NCBI RefSeq assembly: GCF_002234595.1 | Contig: NZ_NMUL01000005.1 | Coordinates: 62,001-126,000 of the forward strand | DNA: 64,000 nt | DNA from: Amycolatopsis vastitatis | GTDB taxonomy: Bacteria; Actinomycetota; Actinomycetes; Mycobacteriales; Pseudonocardiaceae | Direction of reading: 5' to 3' | Shown: positions 27,072-35,793 of the stretch, one piece after another | How positions within the stretch are numbered: position 1 is the first letter of the stretch | Layout of the letters: every line of letters begins with the position of its first letter | Program-made: the position numbers and the translations under genes | Notes under the pieces: generated by a model | What the model was told of the DNA's origin: nothing | Databases searched by the model: none | Seen by the model: the letters and a program-made list of their open reading frames with translations, nothing else

Positions 27072-27780
27072 GCAGGAGCTGCGCTCGTTGTTCTCCGCCG
27101 CGCCGGGCGACGCGCCCGAGCCGACGTTCTCGCAGGACGACGTCGTCCGCGAGTCCCGCCGCCAGACCGTGCGCCACCGCAACCGGATCACCGCCGGGGT
27201 GAGCGCCGCGGTGCTGGTCGTCGCCGGGTTCGGGGCGTACGGCGTGCTGTCCGGGAGTACCCCGAAGTCGATGACCGCGGCGAACGGCGACGCCGTGTCC
27301 TCGCAATCGGATCTGGGCTCCTCACAACCTGGGGACGGCCCGATGCGTCCTCAAGTCGGTGGGGAGTCACCGAACTTCTCGTCCGAGGTACCCCAGCAGG
27401 GGGGTACCACGGACGGGAAGACCGGCCCTCTGGCCGAAGGCGCCTCCGGGTGCGAACAGGTGGACAGGGAGCTCGCCATCGCCCTCGCTGGCGAGCTCCC
27501 TGGCCACGTCTCGGACACCCAGGCCGTCCCGGGCGGCGCCTGTTCGACGGCGGCGCGGTCCGCGGGGTTCCCCGTCCCGGGCGGCGAGATCGCCGCGGCG
27601 GTGTACCCGAAGGGTGTCCCGGTGGCCCGCAAGTTCCAGCCCGCCGGCACGGTGACCGCGCAGGTGGGCACGGCGTCCGGGGGCGCGCTGGTGCTGGTCA
27701 GCGTGCCTTCCTCCGGGGCGGCGGCGCCGCTCGCGGGGCAGGTCGAGCAGTTCGCGCACCGTCTCGCGCCCCGCTTCTGA
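27064..27780 (+). CDS. Single-pass membrane protein, putative anti-sigma partner
   Basis: The 238-residue protein has an acidic N-terminal cytoplasmic segment (MDEQELRSLFSAAPGDAPEP), one membrane helix at about residues 43-62 (ITAGVSAAVLVVAGFGAYGV) and a long Ser/Gly/Pro-rich outside part with two cysteines. It overlaps the sigma gene by eight bases, the usual arrangement for an anti-sigma factor, but no zinc-binding HxxxCxxC is present. The name rests on position and topology. Confidence 0.72.
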   Translation: MDEQELRSLFSAAPGDAPEPTFSQDDVVRESRRQTVRHRNRITAGVSAAVLVVAGFGAYGVLSGSTPKSMTAANGDAVSSQSDLGSSQPGDGPMRPQVGGESPNFSSEVPQQGGTTDGKTGPLAEGASGCEQVDRELAIALAGELPGHVSDTQAVPGGACSTAARSAGFPVPGGEIAAAVYPKGVPVARKFQPAGTVTAQVGTASGGALVLVSVPSSGAAAPLAGQVEQFAHRLAPRF

Positions 27781-27814
27781 ACCCGGGGCGGCCCGGTTGG
27801 CAGAATGACCGGCC

Positions 27815-28408
27815 ATGACCGCTGCGACCACCCCGAAAGGGGAGCGACGGCGCGCCGCGCTCGTCGAGGCCGCCGCGAAACTGCTCGTCGAGGGCGGGTT
27901 CGACGCCGTGCGGCACCGGGCGGTCGCCGAACGCGCCGGCCTGCCGCTCGCGTCGACGACGTACTACTTCGACTCCCTGGAAGACCTGGTCACGGCGGCC
28001 GTCGAGCACCAGTCGAACGCCGAGCTGGCGACCGGCCGCCGACGGCTGGAGGAGCTCGCGACCCGTCACCGCGGCGTGCAGGCGACCGTCGAGCTGGTGC
28101 TGGAGATGCTGCTGGGGCAGGAGAGCGGTGACGCCGATGCCGACGCCGAAGCCGTGCTGCTGCGGTACGAGCGGTTGGTCGCGACCGGCCGCCGTCCGTA
28201 CCTGCGGCCGTTGATGCGGACGTTGTCGGCCCAGCTCAACGAGCTGCTGACGGAGATCTTCGCCCGCTCGGGCACGCCCGTCACGGAGGCCGAGCTGGAC
28301 CGGCTGGTGGCACTGGTCGACGGCGCGGTCGTCAACGCGCTGATCGCCGTCGACCCGGCCCCGCGCGCGGCGGCGGCCCGGATGCTGCAGGCGGCCCTCG
28401 CCGAATGA
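27815..28408 (+). CDS. TetR-family transcriptional regulator
   Basis: The 197-residue protein has the N-terminal helix-turn-helix of TetR regulators: GERRRAALVEAAAKLLVEGG then GFDAVRHRAVAERAGLPLAS and TTYYFDSLEDLV. The C-terminal domain is leucine/alanine-rich and of variable type. It begins at an ATG at 27815, 34 bases after the anti-sigma-like gene. Its target is not evident; it could regulate itself or the sigma pair. It faces the GntR gene across a 21-bp-arm palindrome. Confidence 0.9.
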   Translation: MTAATTPKGERRRAALVEAAAKLLVEGGFDAVRHRAVAERAGLPLASTTYYFDSLEDLVTAAVEHQSNAELATGRRRLEELATRHRGVQATVELVLEMLLGQESGDADADAEAVLLRYERLVATGRRPYLRPLMRTLSAQLNELLTEIFARSGTPVTEAELDRLVALVDGAVVNALIAVDPAPRAAAARMLQAALAE

Positions 28409-28423
28409 GCAGCCTGCCGCCGT

Positions 28424-28479
28424 GGCCGGTCGTGAGTGAGAAACGGGGTCAGAACACTGTTTCTCACTCACGACCGGCC
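28424..28479. terminator. Bidirectional terminator palindrome, 21-bp arms
   Basis: Arms 28424-28444 and 28459-28479 are perfectly complementary with a 14-base loop. It lies between the convergent tetR-like and gntR-like genes, and the GntR stop codon (28468-28470) is inside the second arm. Sequence differs from the palindromes at 3630 and 14675. Confidence 0.75.
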
Positions 28480-29172
28480 GCGCTGAGCCTTCTCCAGGTC
28501 CTCGCGGGACTTGGCGACCAGGGTGAGCATCGCCTGCTCGGCCGCCGCGGCGTCACGGGCGGCGATCGCGTCGACCACCTTCCGGTGGCTCGGCACCGGG
28601 TCCTCCGCGGTCGGTGCCCCGTGCACCAGCTTGTCGCGCTCGGCCAGGCCGATCGCGATGATCCGCTCCATCCGCACCAGGAAGTTGTTGTGGGTGGCGG
28701 CCATCAGCCGCCGGTGGAAGGCCAGGTCGGCCTGGACGCACGCCTCGGGGTCGTCGCCCGCGGCGGCCATGTCGGAGAGCGCTTCCCGCAGTGCCTCGAG
28801 GTCCTCGTCGGACGCGCGCCCGGCGGCGATCCGCGCGGCCGCGGGTTCCACGACCGCGCGGACCTCGGTGAGCTCGTCGAGCAGTCCCGGATCGTCGGCG
28901 GCCGCGGTCTGCCAGCGCATGACGTCGGCGTCGAGCATGTTCCACTTCTCGCGCGGCTGGACGAACGTGCCGCGCTTCTGCCGCGCGTCGATCATGCCCT
29001 TCGCGGCCAGCACCTTCAGCGCCTCGCGCAGCGCGGTCAGGCTGATGTCGAGCTCTTCGCGCAGCGCGGGCAGGTCCAGGACGGTGCCCTCGCCCCACTC
29101 GTCGGAGAGGATCCGGCTGGCCAGTGCCTCCACGGTCTGGCCGTGCAAGCCGCGTGGCCGGTGTTCGGTCAA
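28468..29172 (-). CDS. GntR/FadR-family regulator, DgoR-like
   Basis: The 234-residue protein has an N-terminal winged helix (LPALREELDISLTALREALK, then KGMIDARQKRGTFVQPREKW) and a C-terminal all-helical FCD effector domain (EVRAVVEPAAARIAAGRAS; ADLAFHRRLMAATHNN). REKWNMLDADVMRW closely parallels the corresponding stretch of E. coli DgoR as I recall it. It lies 40 bases downstream of the lactonase and probably represses the galactonate-type cluster, releasing on the sugar acid. The AT-rich dyad at 30850 is a candidate operator. Confidence 0.88.
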   Translation of the reverse strand: MTEHRPRGLHGQTVEALASRILSDEWGEGTVLDLPALREELDISLTALREALKVLAAKGMIDARQKRGTFVQPREKWNMLDADVMRWQTAAADDPGLLDELTEVRAVVEPAAARIAAGRASDEDLEALREALSDMAAAGDDPEACVQADLAFHRRLMAATHNNFLVRMERIIAIGLAERDKLVHGAPTAEDPVPSHRKVVDAIAARDAAAAEQAMLTLVAKSREDLEKAQRGRS

Positions 29173-29212
29173 TGGAGGACCCTCTCAGCTGGCAGGTGCA
29201 GCGATCCTACGG

Positions 29213-30220
29213 TCAGGGCAGGGAAACCGGGAGCACGAACGTCGGCGACCCCGTCGGGTGGTACCGCAGCTCCGCATCGCCCGACGCGGTCAGGGTGAAC
29301 GCTGTGATCGCATCCTCCGACTGCGCCGCGACGTAACAGGTTCCGTCGACCAAGGCGAAATGCCGGGGGTTCGCGCCGCACGGCTGGTCCGCCACCGCGG
29401 CCGTGTCGTCGAGGGCGAACTCCGTGACGCAGTCCGGGCCGCGGTTCGACACGTACAGGCGCTCGCCCGTCAGTTCGAGGTGCGCCACCAGGTTCGGGCC
29501 CGAGGACGGCGAAAGCGTCGAAGCCGTCGACGACACCACCGAAAAGGCGCCCGGCGAGGTCTCCCGGACCGTCACGACGGTCCCGGCCAGCTCCCCGACG
29601 ACGTACGCCAGATCGGTGCCCGGGCGGCGCACCAGCTGACGCGGACCGGTTCCCGGCGGCAGCGAAGACACCGCGAGCGGCTCCAGCGAACCCGACGAAG
29701 ACAGCGTGTAGCTGCGGATTTCGTCCGTGCCGAGGTCGACCGCGCTCACCACGGACCCGTCCGGCGACGGCACCGCCATGTGGACGTGCGCGGCCTCCTG
29801 GCGGTCGGAAACCGGGCCGCTGCCGCTGTGCTGGACCAGCGCCGTCCGGCCGCCGAGCGCACCCGAAGACGTCAGGGAGAACACCGCCAGGCTGCCGCCG
29901 GTGTAGTTGGCGCACAGCAGGAACTCCCCGTCCGGTGTCACCGCCAGGTGGCACGGGTGCGCGCCGCCCGTCTCGGCCGAGCCCAGCACCGACAGCTCGC
30001 CGGAGGCGGAGAAGGACAACGCCGTCACCGCGCCTGAAGCCGTCTCGTTCGCCGCGTACAGCACCGGCAACGACGGGTGGCGCACCAGCCACGACGGCGA
30101 CTCCAGGGCCAGTGCCGCGATCTCCGTCAGCTCGCCCGACGGCGAACGCGAGAGCGTCGTGATCCCGGTGCCCTTCCCGGCGTCGCCTGTGTAGCACCCG
30201 ACGAAGACCAGTTCAGCCAT
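29213..30220 (-). CDS. Lactonase, seven-bladed beta-propeller (Pgl type)
   Basis: The 335-residue protein (MAELVFVGCYTGDAGKGTGI) has repeated beta-sheet blades with NETASGAVTAL, HPCHLAVTPDGEFLLCANYT, AAHVHMAVPSPDGSVV and GTGPRQLVRRP, typical of the YbhE-type lactonase family. It would open an aldono-lactone such as galactonolactone to the free acid. It overlaps the aldolase gene upstream by eight bases, and the regulator follows. Cytoplasmic; no signal peptide. Confidence 0.9.
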   Translation of the reverse strand: MAELVFVGCYTGDAGKGTGITTLSRSPSGELTEIAALALESPSWLVRHPSLPVLYAANETASGAVTALSFSASGELSVLGSAETGGAHPCHLAVTPDGEFLLCANYTGGSLAVFSLTSSGALGGRTALVQHSGSGPVSDRQEAAHVHMAVPSPDGSVVSAVDLGTDEIRSYTLSSSGSLEPLAVSSLPPGTGPRQLVRRPGTDLAYVVGELAGTVVTVRETSPGAFSVVSSTASTLSPSSGPNLVAHLELTGERLYVSNRGPDCVTEFALDDTAAVADQPCGANPRHFALVDGTCYVAAQSEDAITAFTLTASGDAELRYHPTGSPTFVLPVSLP

Positions 30221-30830
30221 GCGCGCTCCTCAACAGCGTCTCGACCCGGGCGGAGATCTCCGCGCTGGTGCCGCGGGTCAGCGCCGAGCCGATCCCGCAG
30301 GCCACCGCTCCCGCCGACCGCCAGCGTGGCACGTCACCGGGGGCGATGCCCCCGGTGGGTACCAGTGGCGCCTGCGGCAGCGCCGCCCGCACGTCGGAGA
30401 TCCACGACGGCGACAGCGCGGAAGCCGGGAACACCTTGACCGCGTCGGCGCCCGCTTCCAGCGCGCGCACGATCTCGGTGACCGAGCCGGCGCCCGGGAA
30501 GGCCGCCGCACCGTGGCGGTGCGCCGTCCGGATCACCGCGGCGTCCACCGACGGCGACACGAGGAACCGCGCGCCGGCGCGGATCGCCAGCACCGCCGAC
30601 GGCTCGTCGAGCACCGTGCCGGCCCCGATCGTCGCGGCCGGGTAAGCCCCGGCGAGCACGGAGATCGCGTCCAGTGCTCCCGGGTTGGTCAGCGGCAGCT
30701 CGATCGACCTCAGTCCGGCTTCGAGGGCCGCGCGGGCCGCCGAAACCGCCGATTCCGCGTCGTGTGTGCGCACGATTCCGACGACGCCCTGGCGCAGCGC
30801 GTCCGCCGTGATCTCCCAGCGATAGGTCAT
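30213..30830 (-). CDS. KDPG/KDPGal aldolase family protein
   Basis: The 205-residue TIM-barrel protein shows SIELPLTNPGALDAI with Glu44, IGAGTVLDEPSAV, and the Schiff-base Lys132 in ADAVKVFPASALSPSW, then PTGGIAPGD. This is the class I 2-keto-3-deoxy-6-phospho-gluconate/galactonate aldolase family. In a DgoD-containing cluster it should cleave (phospho-)2-keto-3-deoxygalactonate to pyruvate and glyceraldehyde (3-phosphate). No 2-keto-3-deoxygalactonate kinase is encoded nearby. It is the first gene of the minus-strand operon. Confidence 0.92.
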   Translation of the reverse strand: MTYRWEITADALRQGVVGIVRTHDAESAVSAARAALEAGLRSIELPLTNPGALDAISVLAGAYPAATIGAGTVLDEPSAVLAIRAGARFLVSPSVDAAVIRTAHRHGAAAFPGAGSVTEIVRALEAGADAVKVFPASALSPSWISDVRAALPQAPLVPTGGIAPGDVPRWRSAGAVACGIGSALTRGTSAEISARVETLLRSAHG

Positions 30831-30849
30831 GCGAGGAGGCTACCCAGTG

Positions 30850-30868
30850 AAATCATATTTTAGTATTT
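30850..30868. promoter_or_regulatory. AT-rich dyad, candidate operator/promoter of the galactonate divergon
   Basis: AAATCATATTTTAGTATTT is a 19-bp pseudo-palindrome (AAATnnTAnnnTAnnATTT) with 17 of 19 positions A or T, in a genome where such stretches are rare. It lies 20 bases upstream of the aldolase start and 68 bases upstream of the SDR start, in the only intergenic space shared by both operons. The GntR protein of the cluster is the obvious candidate ligand; the site may also contain a -10 element. Confidence 0.6.
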
Positions 30869-30935
30869 AATCTTGCGAAGGTCGCGAGGACACGGCATGC
30901 TGATCCTGGCTGACGAAATCCGAGAGGAGACGGCG

Positions 30936-31619
30936 ATGTCCGCGCGTACGGCGGTGGTGACGGGAGCGGCGTCCGGGATCGGGGCGGCGACCGCGGCCAA
31001 GCTCCTGGAATCCGGCTACCGCGTGCTGGGCGTGGACATCGCCGAACTCCCGGACGGTGTCGTCCCGGTCCGGGGCGACGTCCGCGACGAGGCCACCTGG
31101 ACGGCCATCGGCGAAGTGGACGCCCTGGTCAGCAACGCCTACGTGCCCAGCACCGGGCCGCTGCACGAGATCGGCCTGGCCGAGTGGCAGCGCCAGCTCG
31201 ACGTCAACCTGACCGGCACCTACCTCGCTGTCCGGGCCTGCCTGCCGTCGCTGCGAGAGCGGCGCGGCGCGATCGTGCTCGTCTCGTCGGTGCACGCGCA
31301 CTTCGGCCTGCCGGGCCACCCCGCGTACGCCGCGAGCAAGGGCGCGCTGGTCGCGCTGGCCCGGCAGCTGGCCGTGGAATACGCCCCCGCCGTGCGGGTC
31401 AACTCCGTGCTGCCGGGTCCGGTCCTCACCGAGGCCTGGAACCGCATCTCGCCGGAAGACCGCGAACGCAGCGCGCGGGCGACGCCGGCGGGCCGCCTCG
31501 GCCAACCGGAGGAGGTGGCGAACGTGATCGCGTTCCTGCTTTCGGACGCCGCGTCGTTCGTCACCGGGGCCGAACTGACCGTCGACGGCGGCTGGTCCGC
31601 CGCCAAGGATTCCGCGTAG
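30936..31619 (+). CDS. SDR-family dehydrogenase, probable sugar 1-dehydrogenase
   Basis: The 227-residue short-chain dehydrogenase has the cofactor motif TGAASGIGAATA, NAY (in place of NAG), the serine of VLVSSVHAHFG and the catalytic Tyr-x-x-x-Lys in HPAYAASKGALVAL, ending in the usual VTGAELTVDGGWSA. In this context it would oxidise galactose (or a related aldose) to its lactone with NAD(P). The ATG at 30936 follows GAGAGGAGACGGCG. It is followed by dgoD after 13 bases. Confidence 0.9.
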   Translation: MSARTAVVTGAASGIGAATAAKLLESGYRVLGVDIAELPDGVVPVRGDVRDEATWTAIGEVDALVSNAYVPSTGPLHEIGLAEWQRQLDVNLTGTYLAVRACLPSLRERRGAIVLVSSVHAHFGLPGHPAYAASKGALVALARQLAVEYAPAVRVNSVLPGPVLTEAWNRISPEDRERSARATPAGRLGQPEEVANVIAFLLSDAASFVTGAELTVDGGWSAAKDSA

Positions 31620-31632
31620 ATCGGGGACACGG

Positions 31633-32778
31633 GTGAAGATCACCGGCATCGAAACATTTCTGGTCGCGCCGCGCTGGCTGTTCCTCAAGGTCAGCACCGA
31701 CGAAGGGATCAGCGGCTGGGGCGAGCCCGTCGTCGAGGGCCGCGCGGAGACCGTCCGCGCGGCCGTGCACGAGCTGTCCGAACTGCTCATCGGCCAGGAC
31801 CCGCTGCGCATCGAGGACCACTGGCAGGTGCTGCGCCGCGGCGGTTTCTACCGCGGCGGCCCGGTGCTGTCGAGCGCGTTGTCCGGCTTCGACCACGCGC
31901 TGTGGGACATCGCCGGGAAGGTCCGCGACGCGCCGGTGCACGAGCTGCTCGGCGGCCCGGTCCGCGACCGCGTCCGGGTCTACAGCTGGGTCGGCGGCGA
32001 CCGGCCCGCCGGCATCCGCGAAGCCGTGACCGCACAGGTCGAGGCGGGGTTCACGGCGGTGAAGATGAACGTCGCCGGCCCGTTGCCCGCGATCGCGTCG
32101 CCAGCGGAAGCCGACGCCGCGGTGGCGCGGGCGTGGGAGGCGCGGGAGGCCCTCGGCCCGCACCGCGACCTGGCGATCGACTTCCACGGCCGCGTCTCGC
32201 CCGCGATGGCGCGCCGGCTGGTGCGCCTCCTCGAAGACGTCCAGCCGATGTTCGTCGAGGAGCCGATCCTGCCGGAGACCCAGGGTGACGCGCTGCGCTC
32301 GATCGTCGAGGCGTCGACCGTGCCGATCGCGCTCGGCGAACGGCTCTTCTCGCGCTGGGAGTTCAAGCCGGTGCTCGACGCCGGCGTCGCGGTGGTCCAG
32401 CCGGACCCGTCGCACGCCGGCGGGATTTCCGAGCTGCGGCGGATCGGCGCGCTCGCCGAGGTGTACGGCGCTTCCCTGGCGCCGCACTGCCCGCTCGGCC
32501 CGATCTCCCTGGCCGCGTCGCTGCAGGTCGCGTTCGCGACACCGAACTTCCTGATCCAGGAACAAAGTGCGGGCATGCACTACCACGGAGGCCGGGAACA
32601 CAGCTATCTCGCCGACCCGTCGATCTTCGCCTTCCGCGACGGCTACGCGGCCCGCCCGCTCGGGCCCGGCCTCGGCATCGAGATCGACGAGGACGCCGTC
32701 CGCCGGGCCGACGAGATCGGGCACGCGTGGCGGTCGCCGGTGTGGCGTCACGACGACGGCGGCTTCGCGGAATGGTGA
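31633..32778 (+). CDS. dgoD: D-galactonate dehydratase (enolase superfamily)
   Basis: The 381-residue protein matches E. coli DgoD as I recall it along its length, from WLFLKVSTDEGISGWGEPVV to the C-terminal WRHDDGGFAEW. Catalytic and metal residues are visible: Asp183 and His185 in DFHGRV, Glu209 in VEEPILP, Glu236 in LGERLFSRWEF and the histidine of APHCPLGPIS. The enzyme dehydrates D-galactonate to 2-keto-3-deoxygalactonate. It is in an operon with the SDR and divergent from the aldolase and lactonase, together forming a De Ley-Doudoroff-like route. Start is a GTG at 31633. Confidence 0.95.
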   Translation: MKITGIETFLVAPRWLFLKVSTDEGISGWGEPVVEGRAETVRAAVHELSELLIGQDPLRIEDHWQVLRRGGFYRGGPVLSSALSGFDHALWDIAGKVRDAPVHELLGGPVRDRVRVYSWVGGDRPAGIREAVTAQVEAGFTAVKMNVAGPLPAIASPAEADAAVARAWEAREALGPHRDLAIDFHGRVSPAMARRLVRLLEDVQPMFVEEPILPETQGDALRSIVEASTVPIALGERLFSRWEFKPVLDAGVAVVQPDPSHAGGISELRRIGALAEVYGASLAPHCPLGPISLAASLQVAFATPNFLIQEQSAGMHYHGGREHSYLADPSIFAFRDGYAARPLGPGLGIEIDEDAVRRADEIGHAWRSPVWRHDDGGFAEW

Positions 32779-32817
32779 AAGCGCTTTACAGAAGCGGGAT
32801 TTCTGGGATCATGCCTG

Positions 32818-34179
32818 ATGCCCTTCACCGTCAGAACCTTGACTGCCGCGGTGTTCGCGCTGGTCGCCTCGGCCGCGCTGCCCGTCACGGCGCACGCGCA
32901 GGACGCCCCGGCGCCGGAATGCCCGGCGAATCTCGACTGCCAGTTCGTGCCCGCGGGGTACGACTGGTCCACCGCCGACCACAGCGACCCCAACAACTAC
33001 GGCAACTACGACCCCGCGAACCGGCCGGTTGACGGCCAGAAAATCCAGTACATCGTCATCCACGACACCGAAAGCGTGCCGAGCAGCACCGCGAGCCCGT
33101 ACGACCAGGCCATCGCGTCGTTCAAGAACCCGGCGAGCGGAGCCAGTTCGCACTACGTGATCCGTTCGTCCGACGGGCAGGTCACGCAGATGGTGCCGAC
33201 CAAGGACGTCGCCTGGCACGCCGGCAACTGGACGATGAACGAGCACTCGATCGGCATCGAGCACGAAGGCATCGCGGCCCAGGGCGGCACCTGGTACACC
33301 GAGCAGATGTACCGCTCTTCCGCGGCGCTGGTGAAGTACCTGGCGGCGAAGTACCACATCCCGCTGGACCGCCAGCACATCCTGGGCCACGAAGACATCT
33401 CGCGGGAGCGCACGAAGAACTTCGTGGCCGCGCACTGGGACCCGGGCCCCTACTGGGACTGGGCGCACTACATGGACCTGCTCGGCGCGCCGATCAGGCC
33501 CACCGGTTCCCCGGACAGCCAGGTCGTCACGATCAACCCGCGCTACGCGACGAACCAGCCCCCGATGACGACGTGTGACGCGGCGGGCACGTGCACGCCG
33601 CTGCCGGCGCACGGCGCGAACTTCGTCTACCTGCGCACCGCGCCCGACGAGACCGCGCCGCTGATCACCGACCCGGTGAACCACCCGGACGGTTCGCCCG
33701 GCACCACCGCGATCGACGACTGGAGCGACAAGGCGGTCACCGGCCGCTCCTACGCGCTCGCCGGGCAGCAGGGTGACTGGACGGCCATCTGGTACGGCGG
33801 GCAGAAGGCGTGGTTCCACAACCCCGGGCACTGCTCGACCGTGCCCGGCCGCGGCCTGCTGCTGACCGCTCCCGACGGCGTCTCGTCGGTGCCGCTCTAC
33901 GGGCGCGCCTACCCCGAGCAGTCCGAGTACCCGGCGGCGATCCCGTTCGATCCCATCTGGACCGTCGCGCCGGTCCCGTGGACGCTGCCGGCCGGCCAGA
34001 CCTACGTGGCGACCGGTTCGTTCAAGGCGGAGAACTACTACGCGCGGTTCGACCCGGCGGGCGTGCCGGCCAACCACACGCTCGTCGTCGGCGGTGAGAC
34101 GTACTTCCAGATCTCGTACAACCACCGGGTGGTGTACGTGAAGGCGTCCGACGTCAAGGCGCTTCCGTACGAGTCCTGA
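32818..34179 (+). CDS. Secreted N-acetylmuramoyl-L-alanine amidase
   Basis: The 453-residue precursor has a signal peptide (MPFTVRTLTAAVFALVASAA, cleavage near AHA). The Amidase_2 domain (about residues 70-220) has YIVIHDTES with a zinc-binding His, SSHYVIRSSDGQVTQMV, DVAWHAGNW, IGIEHEG and the second zinc region in QHILGHEDIS. The C-terminal half (residues 230-453) is a beta-rich region of about three repeated modules with NHPDGSPGT and FHNPGHC, possibly SH3-like wall binding. It cleaves peptidoglycan stem peptides outside the cell. An inverted repeat just upstream (AGAA/TTCT around 32791-32805) may affect translation. Confidence 0.92.
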   Translation: MPFTVRTLTAAVFALVASAALPVTAHAQDAPAPECPANLDCQFVPAGYDWSTADHSDPNNYGNYDPANRPVDGQKIQYIVIHDTESVPSSTASPYDQAIASFKNPASGASSHYVIRSSDGQVTQMVPTKDVAWHAGNWTMNEHSIGIEHEGIAAQGGTWYTEQMYRSSAALVKYLAAKYHIPLDRQHILGHEDISRERTKNFVAAHWDPGPYWDWAHYMDLLGAPIRPTGSPDSQVVTINPRYATNQPPMTTCDAAGTCTPLPAHGANFVYLRTAPDETAPLITDPVNHPDGSPGTTAIDDWSDKAVTGRSYALAGQQGDWTAIWYGGQKAWFHNPGHCSTVPGRGLLLTAPDGVSSVPLYGRAYPEQSEYPAAIPFDPIWTVAPVPWTLPAGQTYVATGSFKAENYYARFDPAGVPANHTLVVGGETYFQISYNHRVVYVKASDVKALPYES

Positions 34180-34246
34180 CCGGGGTGCGGTGACGGCCCG
34201 CGCCCCGGGCCGTCACCGCCCTGACCTGCACAGGTATCGTGAGGGC

Positions 34247-35674
34247 GTGACGGACAAGCCCCGCATTCCGAACGTACTCGCCGCCCGCTACGCCTCGGCG
34301 GAGCTGGTCTCGCTCTGGTCCCCGGAGCACAAGGTCGTCCTCGAGCGGCAGCTGTGGCTCGCCGTCCTCAAGGCGCAGAAGGACCTCGGCGTCGAGGTGC
34401 CGGACGGCGTCGTCGAGGCCTACGAGCGGGTGCTCGAGAACGTCGACCTCGAGTCGATCGCCGCCCGGGAGCGCGTCACCCGCCACGACGTCAAGGCCCG
34501 AATCGAGGAGTTCAGCGAGCTCGCCGGGCAGGAGCACATCCACAAGGGCATGACCTCGCGCGACCTCACCGAGAACGTCGAGCAGCTCCAGCTGCTCCGC
34601 TCGCTGGAGCTCGTGCGGACCCGGGTCGCCGCCGTGCTGGCCCGGCTCGCCGCCCTTGCCGTCGAGCACGCCGACACCGTCATGACCGGGCGCTCGCACA
34701 ACGTCGCCGCGCAGGCCACCACCCTCGGCAAGCGGTTCGCCACGGCCGCCGACGAGCTGCTGGTCGCCTTCGACCGGCTCGACAACCTCATCGGCCGTTA
34801 CCCGCTGCGCGGCATCAAGGGCCCGGTCGGCACCGCGCAGGACATGCTCGACCTGCTCGGCGACGAGTCCACTTTGGACCAGCTTGAAGAGCGCGTGATG
34901 CAGCACCTCGGGTTCGGCCGCCGGTTCGTCAGCGTCGGCCAGGTCTACCCGCGCTCGCTCGACTTCGACGTGCTGTCCACTGTGGTCCAGCTCGCCGCGG
35001 CGCCGTCCAGCCTGGCCAAGACGATCCGGCTGATGGCGGGACTCGAGCTCGTCACCGAGGGCTTCAAGCCCGGCCAGGTCGGCTCGTCCGCCATGCCGCA
35101 CAAGATGAACACCCGCTCGTGCGAGCGCGTCAACGGCCTCGCCGTCGTGCTGCGCGGCTACCTGTCGATGATCGGCGAGCTGGCCGGCGACCAGTGGAAC
35201 GAAGGCGACGTCTCCGACTCGGTCGTCCGCCGCGTCGCGCTGCCGGACGCGTTCTTCGCGCTCGACGGCCTGCTGGAGACGTTCCTCACGGTGCTCACCG
35301 AGTTCGGCGCCTTCCCGGCGGTGATCGAGCGTGAGCTTGATCGCTACCTGCCGTTCCTCACCACGACGAAGGTGCTCATGGCGTCCGTCCGCGCCGGCGT
35401 CGGACGTGAGACGGCCCACGAAGCCATCAAGGAGAACGCCGTCGCCGTCGCACTGGAGATGCGGGAAGGCCGCGCGGAGAACGACCTCATCGACCGCTTC
35501 GCCGCGGACGAGCGCATCCCGCTCGACCGCGGTGAGCTGGACAAACTCCTCGCGGACCGGATTTCCTTCACCGGCACGGCCGGGCGTCAGGTGGCGCAGG
35601 TCGCCGAGCGCGTCTCGCGGGTTCTCGAGCGGTTCCCCGAGGCGGCGGGCTACGCGCCGCAGCCGATCCTGTGA
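34247..35674 (+). CDS. purB: Adenylosuccinate lyase
   Basis: PurB removes fumarate from SAICAR (to AICAR) and from adenylosuccinate (to AMP). The 475-residue protein from a GTG at 34247 shows IHKGMTSRDLTENVEQLQL, MTGRSHNVAAQATTLGKR and the fumarase/aspartase signature GSSAMPHKMN at residues 279-288. Sequence is complete. It lies 67 bases after the amidase gene with no obvious shared operon. Together with purC 6 kb downstream it supplies consecutive steps. Confidence 0.97.
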   Translation: MTDKPRIPNVLAARYASAELVSLWSPEHKVVLERQLWLAVLKAQKDLGVEVPDGVVEAYERVLENVDLESIAARERVTRHDVKARIEEFSELAGQEHIHKGMTSRDLTENVEQLQLLRSLELVRTRVAAVLARLAALAVEHADTVMTGRSHNVAAQATTLGKRFATAADELLVAFDRLDNLIGRYPLRGIKGPVGTAQDMLDLLGDESTLDQLEERVMQHLGFGRRFVSVGQVYPRSLDFDVLSTVVQLAAAPSSLAKTIRLMAGLELVTEGFKPGQVGSSAMPHKMNTRSCERVNGLAVVLRGYLSMIGELAGDQWNEGDVSDSVVRRVALPDAFFALDGLLETFLTVLTEFGAFPAVIERELDRYLPFLTTTKVLMASVRAGVGRETAHEAIKENAVAVALEMREGRAENDLIDRFAADERIPLDRGELDKLLADRISFTGTAGRQVAQVAERVSRVLERFPEAAGYAPQPIL

Positions 35675-35793
35675 GCTGACGCACCCGTCCACGGACTGGA
35701 ACGAATCCACACGAACAGGCGAAATCCCTAATCTCGATCGCTGAACCCCGTGCTCTTCGCGCGCCACTCGCGCGCTCAACCATGGAAGAAGCG

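Noticed and set aside
27064..27780. Zinc-binding anti-sigma factor
   Set aside because: No HxxxCxxC motif is present; only gene overlap and topology suggest an anti-sigma role, so the call was kept general.
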